From JAAYLN01 sp964592855 (GTDB lineage Bacteria > Verrucomicrobiota > Kiritimatiellia > RFP12 > JAAYLN01): a DNA stretch of 7,442 nt. The translations under genes were made by a program, and so were the position numbers. The notes under the pieces are model-generated. The model was given only the letters and a program-made list of their open reading frames with translations. It was not told the origin of the DNA and did not search any database. The DNA is taken from the NCBI GenBank assembly GCA_964592855.1, contig CAZQKI010000218.1:1-7442 (forward strand). The letters run 5' to 3'. Positions 1-6,806 of the stretch are shown piece by piece. Positions within the stretch are counted from its first letter, which is position 1, and every line of letters begins with the position of its first letter.

Positions 1-406
1 TCTTGCCGGCGAGGGCGTTGAGGTAGAGGGGGAGGGTGGCGACGAGGGTCTTGCCTTCGCCGGTCTGCATTTCCGCGATCTTGCCCTGGTGCAGGACGAT
101 GCCGCCGAGCAGCTGGACATCGAAGGGAATCATTTCCCAGGCGAGTTCGTGGCCGCAGACCGTGTGCGTGGTGCCGCAGAGGCGTCGGCAGGCGTTTTTC
201 ACCGCCGCAAAGGCCTCGCACAGGAGGTCGTCAATCGGTTCGCCCTTGGCCAGGCGGCCGCGGAACTCCTCTGTCTTCGCCCGGAGGGCTTCGTCCGACA
301 GGTTCTGGTATTCCTTTTCGAACTGGTTGATCCGGGCGACTCGCGGGTACAAGCGCTTCAAATCGCGATCGGCCTTGGTGCCGAAAATGGCCTTGAGAAG
401 ATTCAT
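1..406 (-). CDS. secA: Protein translocase ATPase SecA, N-terminal part (runs off left edge)
   Basis: SecA is the cytoplasmic motor ATPase that pushes unfolded preproteins through the SecYEG channel. The minus strand gives 135 codons from an ATG at 406-404 and stays open to the window edge. The start MNLLKAIFGTKADRDLKRL and the region with FDVQLLGGIVLHQGKIAEM (about residues 95-113) are typical of the SecA first nucleotide-binding domain. The Walker A motif TGEGKT is at residues 115-120, close to its usual place, followed by LVATLPLYLNALAGK. Compared with the E. coli protein as I remember it, about 13 extra residues (around 79-94, THTVCGHELAWEMIP) precede FDVQLLGG; a similar insertion occurs in Bacteroidota and PVC SecA. 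The start is supported by AGGAAG at 414-409, although spacing is short (2 nt). The gene is divergent from hisG. Everything after NBD1's first 40 residues, including the DEAD-like motif, preprotein-binding domain and C-terminal linker, lies outside the window. Confidence 0.96.
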   Translation of the reverse strand, partial: MNLLKAIFGTKADRDLKRLYPRVARINQFEKEYQNLSDEALRAKTEEFRGRLAKGEPIDDLLCEAFAAVKNACRRLCGTTHTVCGHELAWEMIPFDVQLLGGIVLHQGKIAEMQTGEGKTLVATLPLYLNALAGK

Positions 407-440
407 CGCTTCCTAACTGCGCGTCGGACAGACTGCGCAT

Positions 441-479
441 TTCAACTGCACAAAAAAATAATTTATCATTTTAGTTGAA
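441..479. repeat. 7-bp inverted repeat around the AT-rich core of the divergent promoter region
   Basis: TTCAACT at 441-447 and its exact reverse complement AGTTGAA at 473-479 flank a 25-bp AT-rich segment (448-472) that holds the candidate secA -10 element. The centre-to-centre distance is 32 bp, about three helical turns, which would suit a protein bound at two half-sites. The arms could also pair weakly as RNA, but the stem is short and the loop long, so a terminator is unlikely. A match of this length in a region this size could arise by chance. Confidence 0.35.
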
Positions 480-488
480 TGTCGTGAA
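460..488 (-). promoter_or_regulatory. Candidate promoter for secA
   Basis: Read on the minus strand, TTCACG (488-483) is followed by a 17-nt spacer and TAAATT (465-460). A TG dinucleotide one base before the -10 hexamer (468-467) makes it an extended -10. It lies in the only AT-rich stretch of the intergenic region. Transcription from it would begin near 453 and give a leader of roughly 45-50 nt before the secA start. The -35 match is modest, and this is a sigma-70-like reading by eye only. Confidence 0.35.
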
Positions 489-520
489 ATAGGCGAGCCG
501 TAACTTGGCGCCATTTTGTC

Positions 521-550
521 TTGTTCTACGGTCGGTCGTCATGCTATTCT
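521..550 (+). promoter_or_regulatory. Candidate promoter for hisG
   Basis: TTGTTC (521-526) and TATTCT (545-550) are separated by 18 nt, with TG at 542-543 forming an extended -10 (TGCTATTCT). Transcription would begin near 557 and leave a leader of about 24 nt before the hisG ATG at 581. That is too short for a his leader-peptide attenuator, and no His-codon run is visible. The call is by eye from sigma-70 consensus only. Confidence 0.4.
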
Positions 551-580
551 ACGCCTTCATTCCAAACGAGAAAAAAGTAC

Positions 581-1450
581 ATGAGCGTGATTCTAGGTTT
601 ACCCAAGGGCAGTCTTCAGGATGCCACCTTCAATATGATGCGGAAGGCCGGATTCAACATGTCCGTCGGTTCGCGCAGCTACGTGCCTTCCTGTGACGAC
701 CCCGAGTTGCAGTGTCGCCTCATCCGCGCCCAGGAAATCAGCCGGTATGTGGAATTGGGCGTTCTGGATGCGGGCATCACGGGATACGACTGGATCTACG
801 AGAACAACTCCGACGTCGTCGAGGTTGCCGAACTGCTGTATGCCAAGCAGGGCTTGCGCCCCGTACGCTGGGTCGTCGCGGTGCCGAACGATTCCACCAT
901 CCAGTCGGCGCAGGATCTGCAGGGCAAGCGCATTGCGACGGAGGCCGTCGGTTTGACGCGCCGTTACCTGGAGCAGCACGGCGTCACGGCGGATGTCGAG
1001 TTTTCCTGGGGCGCGACCGAGGTCAAGGCCCCCGAACTGGTCGATGCGATCGTCGAGCTGACCGAAACCGGGTCCTCTTTGCGGGCCAACAATCTGCGCA
1101 TCGTCGATACGGTGCTGACCTCCACCACGCGCCTGATCTGCAACCACAAGGCCTGGGCGGACCCGGAGAAGCGCGCCAAGGTCGAGCAGCTGGCGATGCT
1201 GCTGGCGGGCGCCCTGGCGGCGGAGACGCGCGTCCTGCTGAAGATGAATGTTCCGAACGACCGGCTGGATGCGGTTGTCGCGCTGTTGCCGGCGCTGCAC
1301 GCACCGACCATCAATTCATTGAACACGGCGGGCTGGCACGCCGTTGAAACCGTGGTGGAAGAGTGCCGGGTGCGTGAACTCATTCCTTCTTTGCGCAAGG
1401 CGGGTGCGCAGGGAATTATCGAAATCTCGCTGAACAAGATCATTCTGTAA
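581..1450 (+). CDS. hisG: ATP phosphoribosyltransferase, long form (HisG)
   Basis: HisG catalyses the first step of histidine biosynthesis, joining ATP and PRPP to give phosphoribosyl-ATP in the cytoplasm. The 289-residue protein begins MSVILGLPKGSLQDAT, the usual HisG opening, and has the AGITGYDWIYEN segment at 64-75. The PRPP-binding loop is ELTETGSSLRAN at 159-170, followed by LRIVDTVLTSTTRLI. The length and the C-terminal region (about 212-289, ending GIIEISLNKIIL) indicate the long form with the ACT-like regulatory domain. That form is normally a homohexamer inhibited by histidine and does not need HisZ. The ATG at 581 was chosen because the protein family starts here; the open frame extends upstream to 521 but gives non-family residues. 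Only a weak purine-rich site (GAGAAAAAAG, 568-577) precedes it. No other his gene is in the window, so hisG appears detached from a his operon. The gene downstream follows after 52 nt. Confidence 0.96.
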   Translation: MSVILGLPKGSLQDATFNMMRKAGFNMSVGSRSYVPSCDDPELQCRLIRAQEISRYVELGVLDAGITGYDWIYENNSDVVEVAELLYAKQGLRPVRWVVAVPNDSTIQSAQDLQGKRIATEAVGLTRRYLEQHGVTADVEFSWGATEVKAPELVDAIVELTETGSSLRANNLRIVDTVLTSTTRLICNHKAWADPEKRAKVEQLAMLLAGALAAETRVLLKMNVPNDRLDAVVALLPALHAPTINSLNTAGWHAVETVVEECRVRELIPSLRKAGAQGIIEISLNKIIL

Positions 1451-1488
1451 TAGCCCGCGCGGAGCGGCCGATTACCTCATCAACGATC

Positions 1489-1496
1489 AAGGAGAG
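1489..1496 (+). promoter_or_regulatory. Strong Shine-Dalgarno that supports a GTG start
   Basis: AAGGAGAG lies 6 nt before the GTG at 1503. It is the best ribosome-binding site in the window, and it supports translation of the 28-codon frame that follows despite its small size and non-ATG start. Confidence 0.75.
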
Positions 1497-1502
1497 CCAA
1501 AA

Positions 1503-1589
1503 GTGGGTTCCATCAAGAAGAAGCGTCGCGCCAAGATGTCGAAGCACAAGCATGATAAGCGTTTGAAGGCCAATCGGCACAAGAAATAG
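1503..1589 (+). CDS. AURKAIP1/COX24-domain small ribosomal protein (mS38/bL38/bS22-like)
   Basis: This 28-residue, extremely basic peptide starts at GTG and reads MGSIKKKRRAKMSKHKHDKR then LKANRHKK. Of its residues 15 are Lys, Arg or His beyond the initiator region, and it has no acidic residue except one Asp. The pattern S-[IV]-K-K-K-R-R-x-K-M-x-K-H-K is that of the AURKAIP1/COX24 domain (Pfam PF08213 as I recall). Members of that domain are mitochondrial ribosomal protein mS38 and tiny bacterial ribosomal proteins seen in actinobacterial and Bacteroidota ribosome structures. The probable role is binding rRNA as an extended helix. A strong Shine-Dalgarno sits 6 nt upstream. It lies 52 nt after hisG and 15 nt before the TPR gene, so it is probably cotranscribed with at least one of them. 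The assignment rests on remembered family pattern; which subunit it joins in this organism cannot be told. Confidence 0.85.
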   Translation: MGSIKKKRRAKMSKHKHDKRLKANRHKK

Positions 1590-1604
1590 CTTGTAGGAGC
1601 TGGA

Positions 1605-3205
1605 ATGCAAGGCCTCAAACTGGCTGCGGGCGCAATCGTGGTGCTCTGCGCCGGGTGTGGACTTTTTCCGGCGTCCCCCACACCACGCCCCACGTTTCTG
1701 CCGCGCGAAGATTCGGATTTTTCCAAGTCGCTTGCGCATTTTGCGCATGGCATCATCCTGGAGGGCGAACTGGGCCGCAGCGGCGAGGCGGCGGCCCTGG
1801 CTGCTTTCCGCCGGGCGTCCGACTTCGCGGCGACGAATTCCCTGCTGTCCGACCTCATCGTGGGAAGGCTTTGGCATCAGGGGAATCAAGAAGCGGCGCT
1901 GGCCGAGGTGCAGAAGCGCTGCCGTCAGGCGCCCTCGGAGGAACTCCATGCGCTCCTGGCGGGGCTCGCCGACGCCATGGGCAAGGATTTGCTTGCGGCC
2001 GAACACTTTGCGCAAGCGGCGGACTATCGCTCGGCCGATGCGCCCAGGTGGCGCGCCCTGCAGGCGCGTGCCTGGATCAAGGCCGGTCGCGACCGGAAGG
2101 CCTTGGGCGTCCTGCGGGGACTCGCGCGGCCGGAGCGGGGCGCGCCATCGGACTTCTCCCTCCCCTTCTTCTGGGGACAGCAGTTGCTGCGGCTGAAGCC
2201 TGACGGCGCGCGCGCCAGACCCTATTTCGAACTGGCGCTTCAATGCGCGACCAATGCCCGGCAACGAGCGGTCGTCTACGAGGGCCTCGCCGGCGTGGAA
2301 CTCAAAGGCGGCGACACCAATGCCGCCAGGCGTGCCGTGCAGCGCGCCGCCCGGCAGGACCCGAGCGATCCCGATCCCATCCGAAACCTGATGCGTTTCG
2401 AGATTGCCGCGCGCGGACTGATGGTCACCAACCAATGGCTTCAGGCCGCGGCATCGGACAAGCCGGACTGGGTTGCCGTCATGGCCCTGGCGCAGTTCGC
2501 CGCCGTCCGGCGGGATTTTGCCGATGCCTGCCGGCTTTGCGAGGCGGCACGCCGCGGGTTTGTCCAGGCGAAGGTCGCGCCGCTGGCCGTTGGATTCTAC
2601 GCTCTGTATGCCAACCTGCTCGACGAGGCCGGCCGGACGGCCGACGCCGAATCCCTCTTGCGCGAGGCGCTCGTCGCCCACCCCGATTCGGCGCTGCTCC
2701 AGAACCACCTCGCCTATTTCTGGGCCGAGCAGAATGTTCGGATCGGCGAGGCGGAAGTCCTGGTCAAGCGCGCCCTGGCGCAAGAGCCGGCCAACGGCGC
2801 CTTCCTGGATACGCTCGGTTGGATCTACTATCGGCAGGGACGGTATGATGAAGCGCTGGTGCAGTTGATGCTCGNNNNNNNNNNNNNNNNNNNNNNNNNN
2901 NNNNNNNNNNNNNNNNNNNNNNNNNNNNNNNNNNNNNNNNNNNNNNNNNNNNNNNNNNNNNNNNNNNNNNNNNNTGGATCTACTATCGGCAGGGACGGTA
3001 TGATGAAGCGCTGGTGCAGTTGATGCTCGCCTTGCGCGGCGAGGGCGACGACCCCACGGTGCTCGACCATGCCGGCGATGTCTGCCTGGCGCTGGGACGG
3101 CGGGTCGAGGCGCTCGACTTCTGGCAGCGGAGCCTGCGCCAAAATCCCGAGGCCGGCGACGTGGCCGACAAGATCCGTCGCCATGCCGATGCGGAGTTGA
3201 AATGA
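1605..3205 (+). CDS. TPR-repeat protein, probable lipoprotein (interrupted by an assembly gap)
   Basis: The start ATG at 1605 has AGGAG (1595-1599) 5 nt upstream. The N-terminus (LKLAAGAIVVLCAGCGLFP) is a short signal sequence with a candidate lipidated Cys18. The -3 residue is Cys15 instead of Leu, so the lipobox is imperfect. A Pro-rich linker (21-33) leads into a helical protein. The clearest TPR units are about residues 331-360, 361-395 and 398-431 (LDTLGWIYYRQGRYDEALVQ), then a last unit with LDHAGDVCLALGRRVEALDF. The 100-N gap with an identical 55-bp flank on each side breaks the frame: as written, translation passes the Ns out of frame and stops at 3021-3023. Merging the two flanks gives a continuous frame of 482 codons (481 residues) ending at TGA 3203-3205. 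It is probably an envelope scaffold for protein-protein contacts; its partner is unknown. The stop overlaps the next start as ATGA. Confidence 0.85.
2820..2874 (+). repeat. Left copy of a 55-bp exact direct duplication at the gap edge
   Basis: These 55 bases, from TGGATCTACTATCGG to TTGATGCTCG, run exactly up to the first N and are repeated without a mismatch directly after the last N (2975-3029). They encode part of a TPR helix pair (WIYYRQGRYDEALVQLML). A biological TPR repeat would be about 102 nt long and diverged, so this is read as one sequence present at both contig ends. Confidence 0.95.
2875..2974. other. Scaffold gap of exactly 100 Ns
   Basis: There are exactly 100 undetermined bases, the usual placeholder for a gap of unknown size. 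The two edges share 55 identical bases, which matches a de Bruijn graph overlap at k=55. The gap probably represents no missing sequence (a negative gap), since merging the edges restores the reading frame of the TPR gene. Confidence 0.95.
2975..3029 (+). repeat. Right copy of the 55-bp exact direct duplication at the gap edge
   Basis: This is identical to 2820-2874 and starts at the first base after the Ns. The sequence continues into CCTTGCGCGG, which in the merged reading frame extends the TPR protein as LALRGEGDDPTVLDHAGD. Confidence 0.95.
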
Positions 3206-4299
3206 GCCTGGTCGCCATCCACCAGTTGGTCGCCGGCTTCAGGCATGGCGACGCCATCAGCAACGCCGCCGTCGTGATGCGGCGCCGGTTCCGTGACTGG
3301 GGCCATGCCGCCGACATCGTCTGCGAAGCCCGCCGCACCGCGCCCCAGGTCCGCCACGAAATCCGCGACCTGGCCGATGTTGCGGCGGCGATCCGGCCCT
3401 CGGACATCGCGATTCTCCACCTCTCGATCGGCAGCCCGGTCAATCTCGCCTTCGGGGCGCTCCGCTGCCGCAAGGTCGTGCTGTATCACAATGTCACCCC
3501 GTCGCACTACTTCCGCTTCTGCAATCCGACGCTCGCCGGCGACCTGGAGACGGGACGCCGGCAGGCGGCCGCCCTGGCCGGTGCCGCCGAAGTCAACCTC
3601 GCGGACAGCGCCTTCAACGCGGCCGAGCTGGCGGCGATGGGGTACCGGGATGTCCGCGTCCTGCCGTTGACCATCGACCTCGACGCGTTCGGTTCCCGTC
3701 AGGCGGATGCCGCGCTGCGGCGGCGACTCGATGACGGCGCCTTCAATGTGCTTTTCGTCGGGCGGTGCGTCCCCAACAAGAAGATCGAGGATCTGTTGAC
3801 CGTCATGCACTATGTGCAGCGGAATGTCGAACCCGCGGCGCGCCTGGTGCTGGTCGGCGCGCATGCGGGGGCCGAGGCCTACTACAGCCTGCTGATGGCG
3901 CGCGTGCGCGCCCTGGGGCTCCACGACATCCGTTTCCTGGGCGCGGTGACGCAACCGCAGCTGAATGCCTGCTATGCCACGGCCCACGCCTTCCTCTGCC
4001 TCAGCGAGCACGAGGGCTTCTGCGCGCCGCTCATCGAAGCCATGCTTCACGAAGTGCCCGTCCTGGCCCTGAGGGCCGCCGCCGTGCCGGAGACGCTGGC
4101 GGGAGCGGGCGTGCTGTTCGACGAGCCCGATTTCCCGCTGATCGCCGAGACGCTGGGACAAATCCGGCGCGCCGCGCCGCTGCGCCAGGCCATCCTGGCG
4201 CGTCAGCAAATCCGCATCGAGGCCTTTCGCAGGCGCGATCTGGATGCCGAGCTGCGCGCGGCGCTCGCGCCGTTGCTTGGAGGTCGCCAGCCGGCATGA
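3202..4299 (+). CDS. Glycosyltransferase, GT-B fold, family 4 type
   Basis: This 365-residue protein probably moves a sugar from a nucleotide-sugar donor to a glycan, lipid or other acceptor at the cytoplasmic face. The N-terminal Rossmann half holds IAILHLSIGSPVNLAF (about 69-84) and VVLYHNVTPSHYF (92-104). The C-terminal half begins with NVLFVGRCVPNKKIEDLL (172-189), whose Arg188 and Lys193/194 match the donor-phosphate contacts of GT4 enzymes. LVLVGAH follows at 196-ish to 212. The E-x7-E motif is Glu271 to Glu279 in HEGFCAPLIEAM. No signal peptide or membrane segment is seen. The start ATG overlaps the TPR stop (ATGA), with GGAG at 3193-3196 giving 5-nt spacing. Its own stop overlaps the MFS start. 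The pairing with a TPR lipoprotein and a transporter suggests an envelope-glycan role, but donor and acceptor cannot be told. Confidence 0.9.
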   Translation: MSLVAIHQLVAGFRHGDAISNAAVVMRRRFRDWGHAADIVCEARRTAPQVRHEIRDLADVAAAIRPSDIAILHLSIGSPVNLAFGALRCRKVVLYHNVTPSHYFRFCNPTLAGDLETGRRQAAALAGAAEVNLADSAFNAAELAAMGYRDVRVLPLTIDLDAFGSRQADAALRRRLDDGAFNVLFVGRCVPNKKIEDLLTVMHYVQRNVEPAARLVLVGAHAGAEAYYSLLMARVRALGLHDIRFLGAVTQPQLNACYATAHAFLCLSEHEGFCAPLIEAMLHEVPVLALRAAAVPETLAGAGVLFDEPDFPLIAETLGQIRRAAPLRQAILARQQIRIEAFRRRDLDAELRAALAPLLGGRQPA

Positions 4300-6806
4300 G
4301 CGACGAACTGGACACTGCGGACATCTCCTCCGGCGAACTGCGCCGTGGCCTGCGCCTGAGCGTGACAGCCAGCAGCCTGGGCATGGTGTTCTTCGTCGTC
4401 ATTCTCAACATGCCCTTCCAGATGCTGCTGGAGGCGCTGGGGGCCTCGGGCTTCATGCTCGGCATGTTTGGGACGATCCGCCAGCTGGCGCTGCTGGCGC
4501 AGATCCCCGGATCCCTGCTGATGGAGCATCTGGTGCGGCGCCGGCCCGCCTGGGCGGTTCTGGGTGTCATCCACCGTTTACTGGTCCTGATCCCCGCCTG
4601 GCTGGCCTGGCGCCACCCGCATGATCCGGAAACGATCAACTTCATCCTGATCGCCATCGCTGTCTCGTTCGTCATTGAAAGCCTGGCGGCGCCGGCCTGG
4701 ATGAGCTGGATGGCCGATCTCGTTCCGCCCACCATGCGCGGCCGTTTCTGGGGAAGACGCCAGGCGGTGGTCAGCATCGTTTCGCTGGCCGCGATCGGCG
4801 GCGCGGGATGGCTGCTGGACTATTTCCGCGCGCGCGGCGATCAGGACACCGCACTGGTCGGATTCTCGCTCCTGCTGGTGCTGGCCGCGCTGTTCGGCGT
4901 GGCCGACATCCTGCTGCATTCTTTCGTTCCCGAGCCCGCACGGCGCCCCGCCCTGACCGGGCGCCATTGGCTGACGCGCATCATTCTGCCGATGCGCCAT
5001 CCCAGCTTCCGCAACCTCGCGCTCAGCATTGGTGTCTGGGGCTTCTCCTGCACGATGGCGGGGTCGTTCAACGCCATTTACCTCAAGCGGGTCTTTGCGA
5101 CGTCCTACACCGAATTGTCGGTGATCACCATCTGCGGCACGCTGGGGGTCATCTTCTTCAGCGTGGTGGCCGGCTATCTGGTCGAACGCATGGGCGCGCG
5201 GACGCTGGGCGTGGTGGTCATGTGCATCGCACCGCTCTGCAGCGCGGTCTGGTTTTTTGTCACCGCCGCGCCGATGCAGATCATCATCCCGTTCCACGGC
5301 GCCATCCACACCACGCAGGTCGTGGTGCTGATCAGCCTCATCTCGCTCGTATCGGGCGGCATCTATTCCATGCTCGGCGTCTGCCATCTGAGCCTGGTGG
5401 CCGGTCTCGCGCCCAAGCGCGAGCGGACGCTGGCCATGGCGGTGCACATGTGCGTGATCGGGGTTCTGACCGCCGGGGGACCGTTGATCGGCGGGCGGAT
5501 CGTGGACTATTTCATCGCTCACCCGACGTCGATCCGCCTGGCCGGCGGCACCCTGCTGAACTACACGCAGATCCTCCATGTCCTCCATGCCATTCTGGTC
5601 TGGACGGTCGCCGTGCCGCTGATGATGCGGGTGCGTGCACGCCGTGAACCGCTCAATGTCGCGGAGGGCTTCGACCGCATCCTGCTGGTCAATCCGATCC
5701 GGTTCGCCATCGGCGTCTATCAGGCCCAGGTGCTGAGCGCGCCGGCGCCCCGCAAACGCCGCCTGCAGGCCGCCGAGGCCATCGGCAGCGCCGGTGCGGA
5801 AATCACGATCGCCGACCTGATCCCCAAGCTCGACGACCCCGTCATCGATGTCCGCGAAGCCGCCGCCCTGGCGCTCGGACGGATCGGCGGCAAGGAGGCT
5901 CAGGCGGCGCTGCTGGGCAAAATCGACGACCCCGACAACGACCTGACGCTCATTGCCTTGCGCGCCCTCCGCTTCTCGCCCAGCAAGCGCCTGGTTGACC
6001 GGCTCATCCGGCATCTGGATGACTCGGAGCCCTATGTGGTGCGCGAGGTCGTCCGCACCTTGGGCACCTGCGGCGATCCCAGTGTCGTGGCTCCGCTCAT
6101 TGCACTTTTGAACCGCACCCCGCAGGGGCCGCTGGTTTCGATCACCGCCGAGATCCTGGGACGGCTGGGCGACATCTCCGCCTTCTACGTCATCCTGCCG
6201 CGCTTCCGGCTCGCCCAGGTGCCGACGATGCGCCGTGCGCTGGCCGCGGCCTGCGGCGACCTGCTGGGCCATCCCGATGGTTTCTACAAGCTGCTGACGC
6301 GCGAAGACCGCTCGCCGGGGGCGGGCATCGCCGTTGTCCTGCAGGGCGCACGCCGCAAGCTGTTGAATCCGTTTGTACGCATGTCGCTGGCGAATCGGCG
6401 TCGGCTGCGGCGGTCGCTGGCCCGTCTTGAACAGGCCTGCGAGAGCAACGCGTTTTCCGAGACGGCCGGAATCGCCTTCGACCTGGCCGTGCAGCTTGCC
6501 GGGTTCAAGTATGGGATTCCGCCCAGCGAACAGGCGACCGTGTTCCTGTCCGAGCTCGACCGCCGCGATCCCCAGTTCACCGTCGGCGCCTGGTACCTGG
6601 CCGTTTTGAACGGCGCCTTTTCGCGCTATGATGCCAGCGGTTCGCTCGCACCCGTTCGGGATGCGCTGGAAATACAGCTCGCGGTACATGTGATCGCCTC
6701 CTGGATCAAGGATTTATCGCTACCGGTCAGACGGCAGGCTCACGGGGCGCTCTCGCTGACGCAGGTTTGGCAGGAAATCGACGCCACGAACCCGGTTGTG
6801 AAATGA
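4296..6806 (+). CDS. MFS transporter fused to C-terminal HEAT-like repeats
   Basis: This 836-residue protein has two parts. Residues 1-445 form a major facilitator membrane domain with about 12 hydrophobic segments (near 22-44, 51-78, 85-104, 114-136, 157-177, 186-208, 238-262, 273-296, 302-324, 340-368, 378-402, 424-444). It carries the loop DLVPPTMRGRFWGRR at 141-155, a conserved basic loop in this kind of MFS protein. Residues about 485-635 are soluble HEAT-like helical repeats, with DPVIDVREAAALALGRIGG (514-532) as the clearest unit and further units near 549-580, 581-612 and 613-640. The last 200 residues are helical, rich in Arg, and unassigned. With an even number of membrane segments the repeats should face the cytoplasm and may bind a partner or regulate transport. 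The substrate is unknown. The ATG at 4296 overlaps the glycosyltransferase stop, with GGAGGT at 4279-4284 (11-nt spacing); the open frame extends farther upstream but only as the shadow of the glycosyltransferase. Ordinary MFS proteins are 400-500 residues. Confidence 0.88.
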   Translation: MSDELDTADISSGELRRGLRLSVTASSLGMVFFVVILNMPFQMLLEALGASGFMLGMFGTIRQLALLAQIPGSLLMEHLVRRRPAWAVLGVIHRLLVLIPAWLAWRHPHDPETINFILIAIAVSFVIESLAAPAWMSWMADLVPPTMRGRFWGRRQAVVSIVSLAAIGGAGWLLDYFRARGDQDTALVGFSLLLVLAALFGVADILLHSFVPEPARRPALTGRHWLTRIILPMRHPSFRNLALSIGVWGFSCTMAGSFNAIYLKRVFATSYTELSVITICGTLGVIFFSVVAGYLVERMGARTLGVVVMCIAPLCSAVWFFVTAAPMQIIIPFHGAIHTTQVVVLISLISLVSGGIYSMLGVCHLSLVAGLAPKRERTLAMAVHMCVIGVLTAGGPLIGGRIVDYFIAHPTSIRLAGGTLLNYTQILHVLHAILVWTVAVPLMMRVRARREPLNVAEGFDRILLVNPIRFAIGVYQAQVLSAPAPRKRRLQAAEAIGSAGAEITIADLIPKLDDPVIDVREAAALALGRIGGKEAQAALLGKIDDPDNDLTLIALRALRFSPSKRLVDRLIRHLDDSEPYVVREVVRTLGTCGDPSVVAPLIALLNRTPQGPLVSITAEILGRLGDISAFYVILPRFRLAQVPTMRRALAAACGDLLGHPDGFYKLLTREDRSPGAGIAVVLQGARRKLLNPFVRMSLANRRRLRRSLARLEQACESNAFSETAGIAFDLAVQLAGFKYGIPPSEQATVFLSELDRRDPQFTVGAWYLAVLNGAFSRYDASGSLAPVRDALEIQLAVHVIASWIKDLSLPVRRQAHGALSLTQVWQEIDATNPVVK

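Noticed and set aside
36..478. Two plus-strand open frames (36-416 and 89-478) opposite secA
   Set aside because: The minus strand encodes an unmistakable SecA N-terminus with Walker A; the plus-strand products show no family features.
521..580. Upstream extension of hisG to an ATG at 521-region
   Set aside because: The added 20 residues do not belong to the HisG family start, and they overlap the best candidate promoter. ATG 581 gives the normal MSVILGLPKGS opening.
1451..1488. Terminator after hisG (GC-rich stretch GCCCGCGCGGAGCGGCCG)
   Set aside because: No clean stem of useful length and no T run follows; it leads directly into the Shine-Dalgarno of the next gene.
2820..3029. A genuine tandem TPR duplication
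   Set aside because: The two copies are identical base for base, only 55 bp long instead of about 102, and end exactly at the N edges. An assembly overlap explains all of this.
1440..3473. 677-codon minus-strand open frame opposite the TPR gene
   Set aside because: It runs straight through the 100 Ns, has low-complexity composition, and no recognisable motif. It is a shadow of the plus-strand gene.
2983..4209. 408-codon minus-strand open frame opposite the glycosyltransferase
   Set aside because: The plus-strand frame has clear GT4 motifs; the antisense product is repetitive Arg/Gly/Gln-rich sequence without a fold signature.
4578..6689. 703-codon open frame on the minus strand opposite the MFS-HEAT gene
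   Set aside because: It has a composition biased to Arg, Gln, Asp and His with no domain or membrane pattern, and it lies fully opposite a well-supported gene. Long antisense frames are expected in GC-rich coding DNA.
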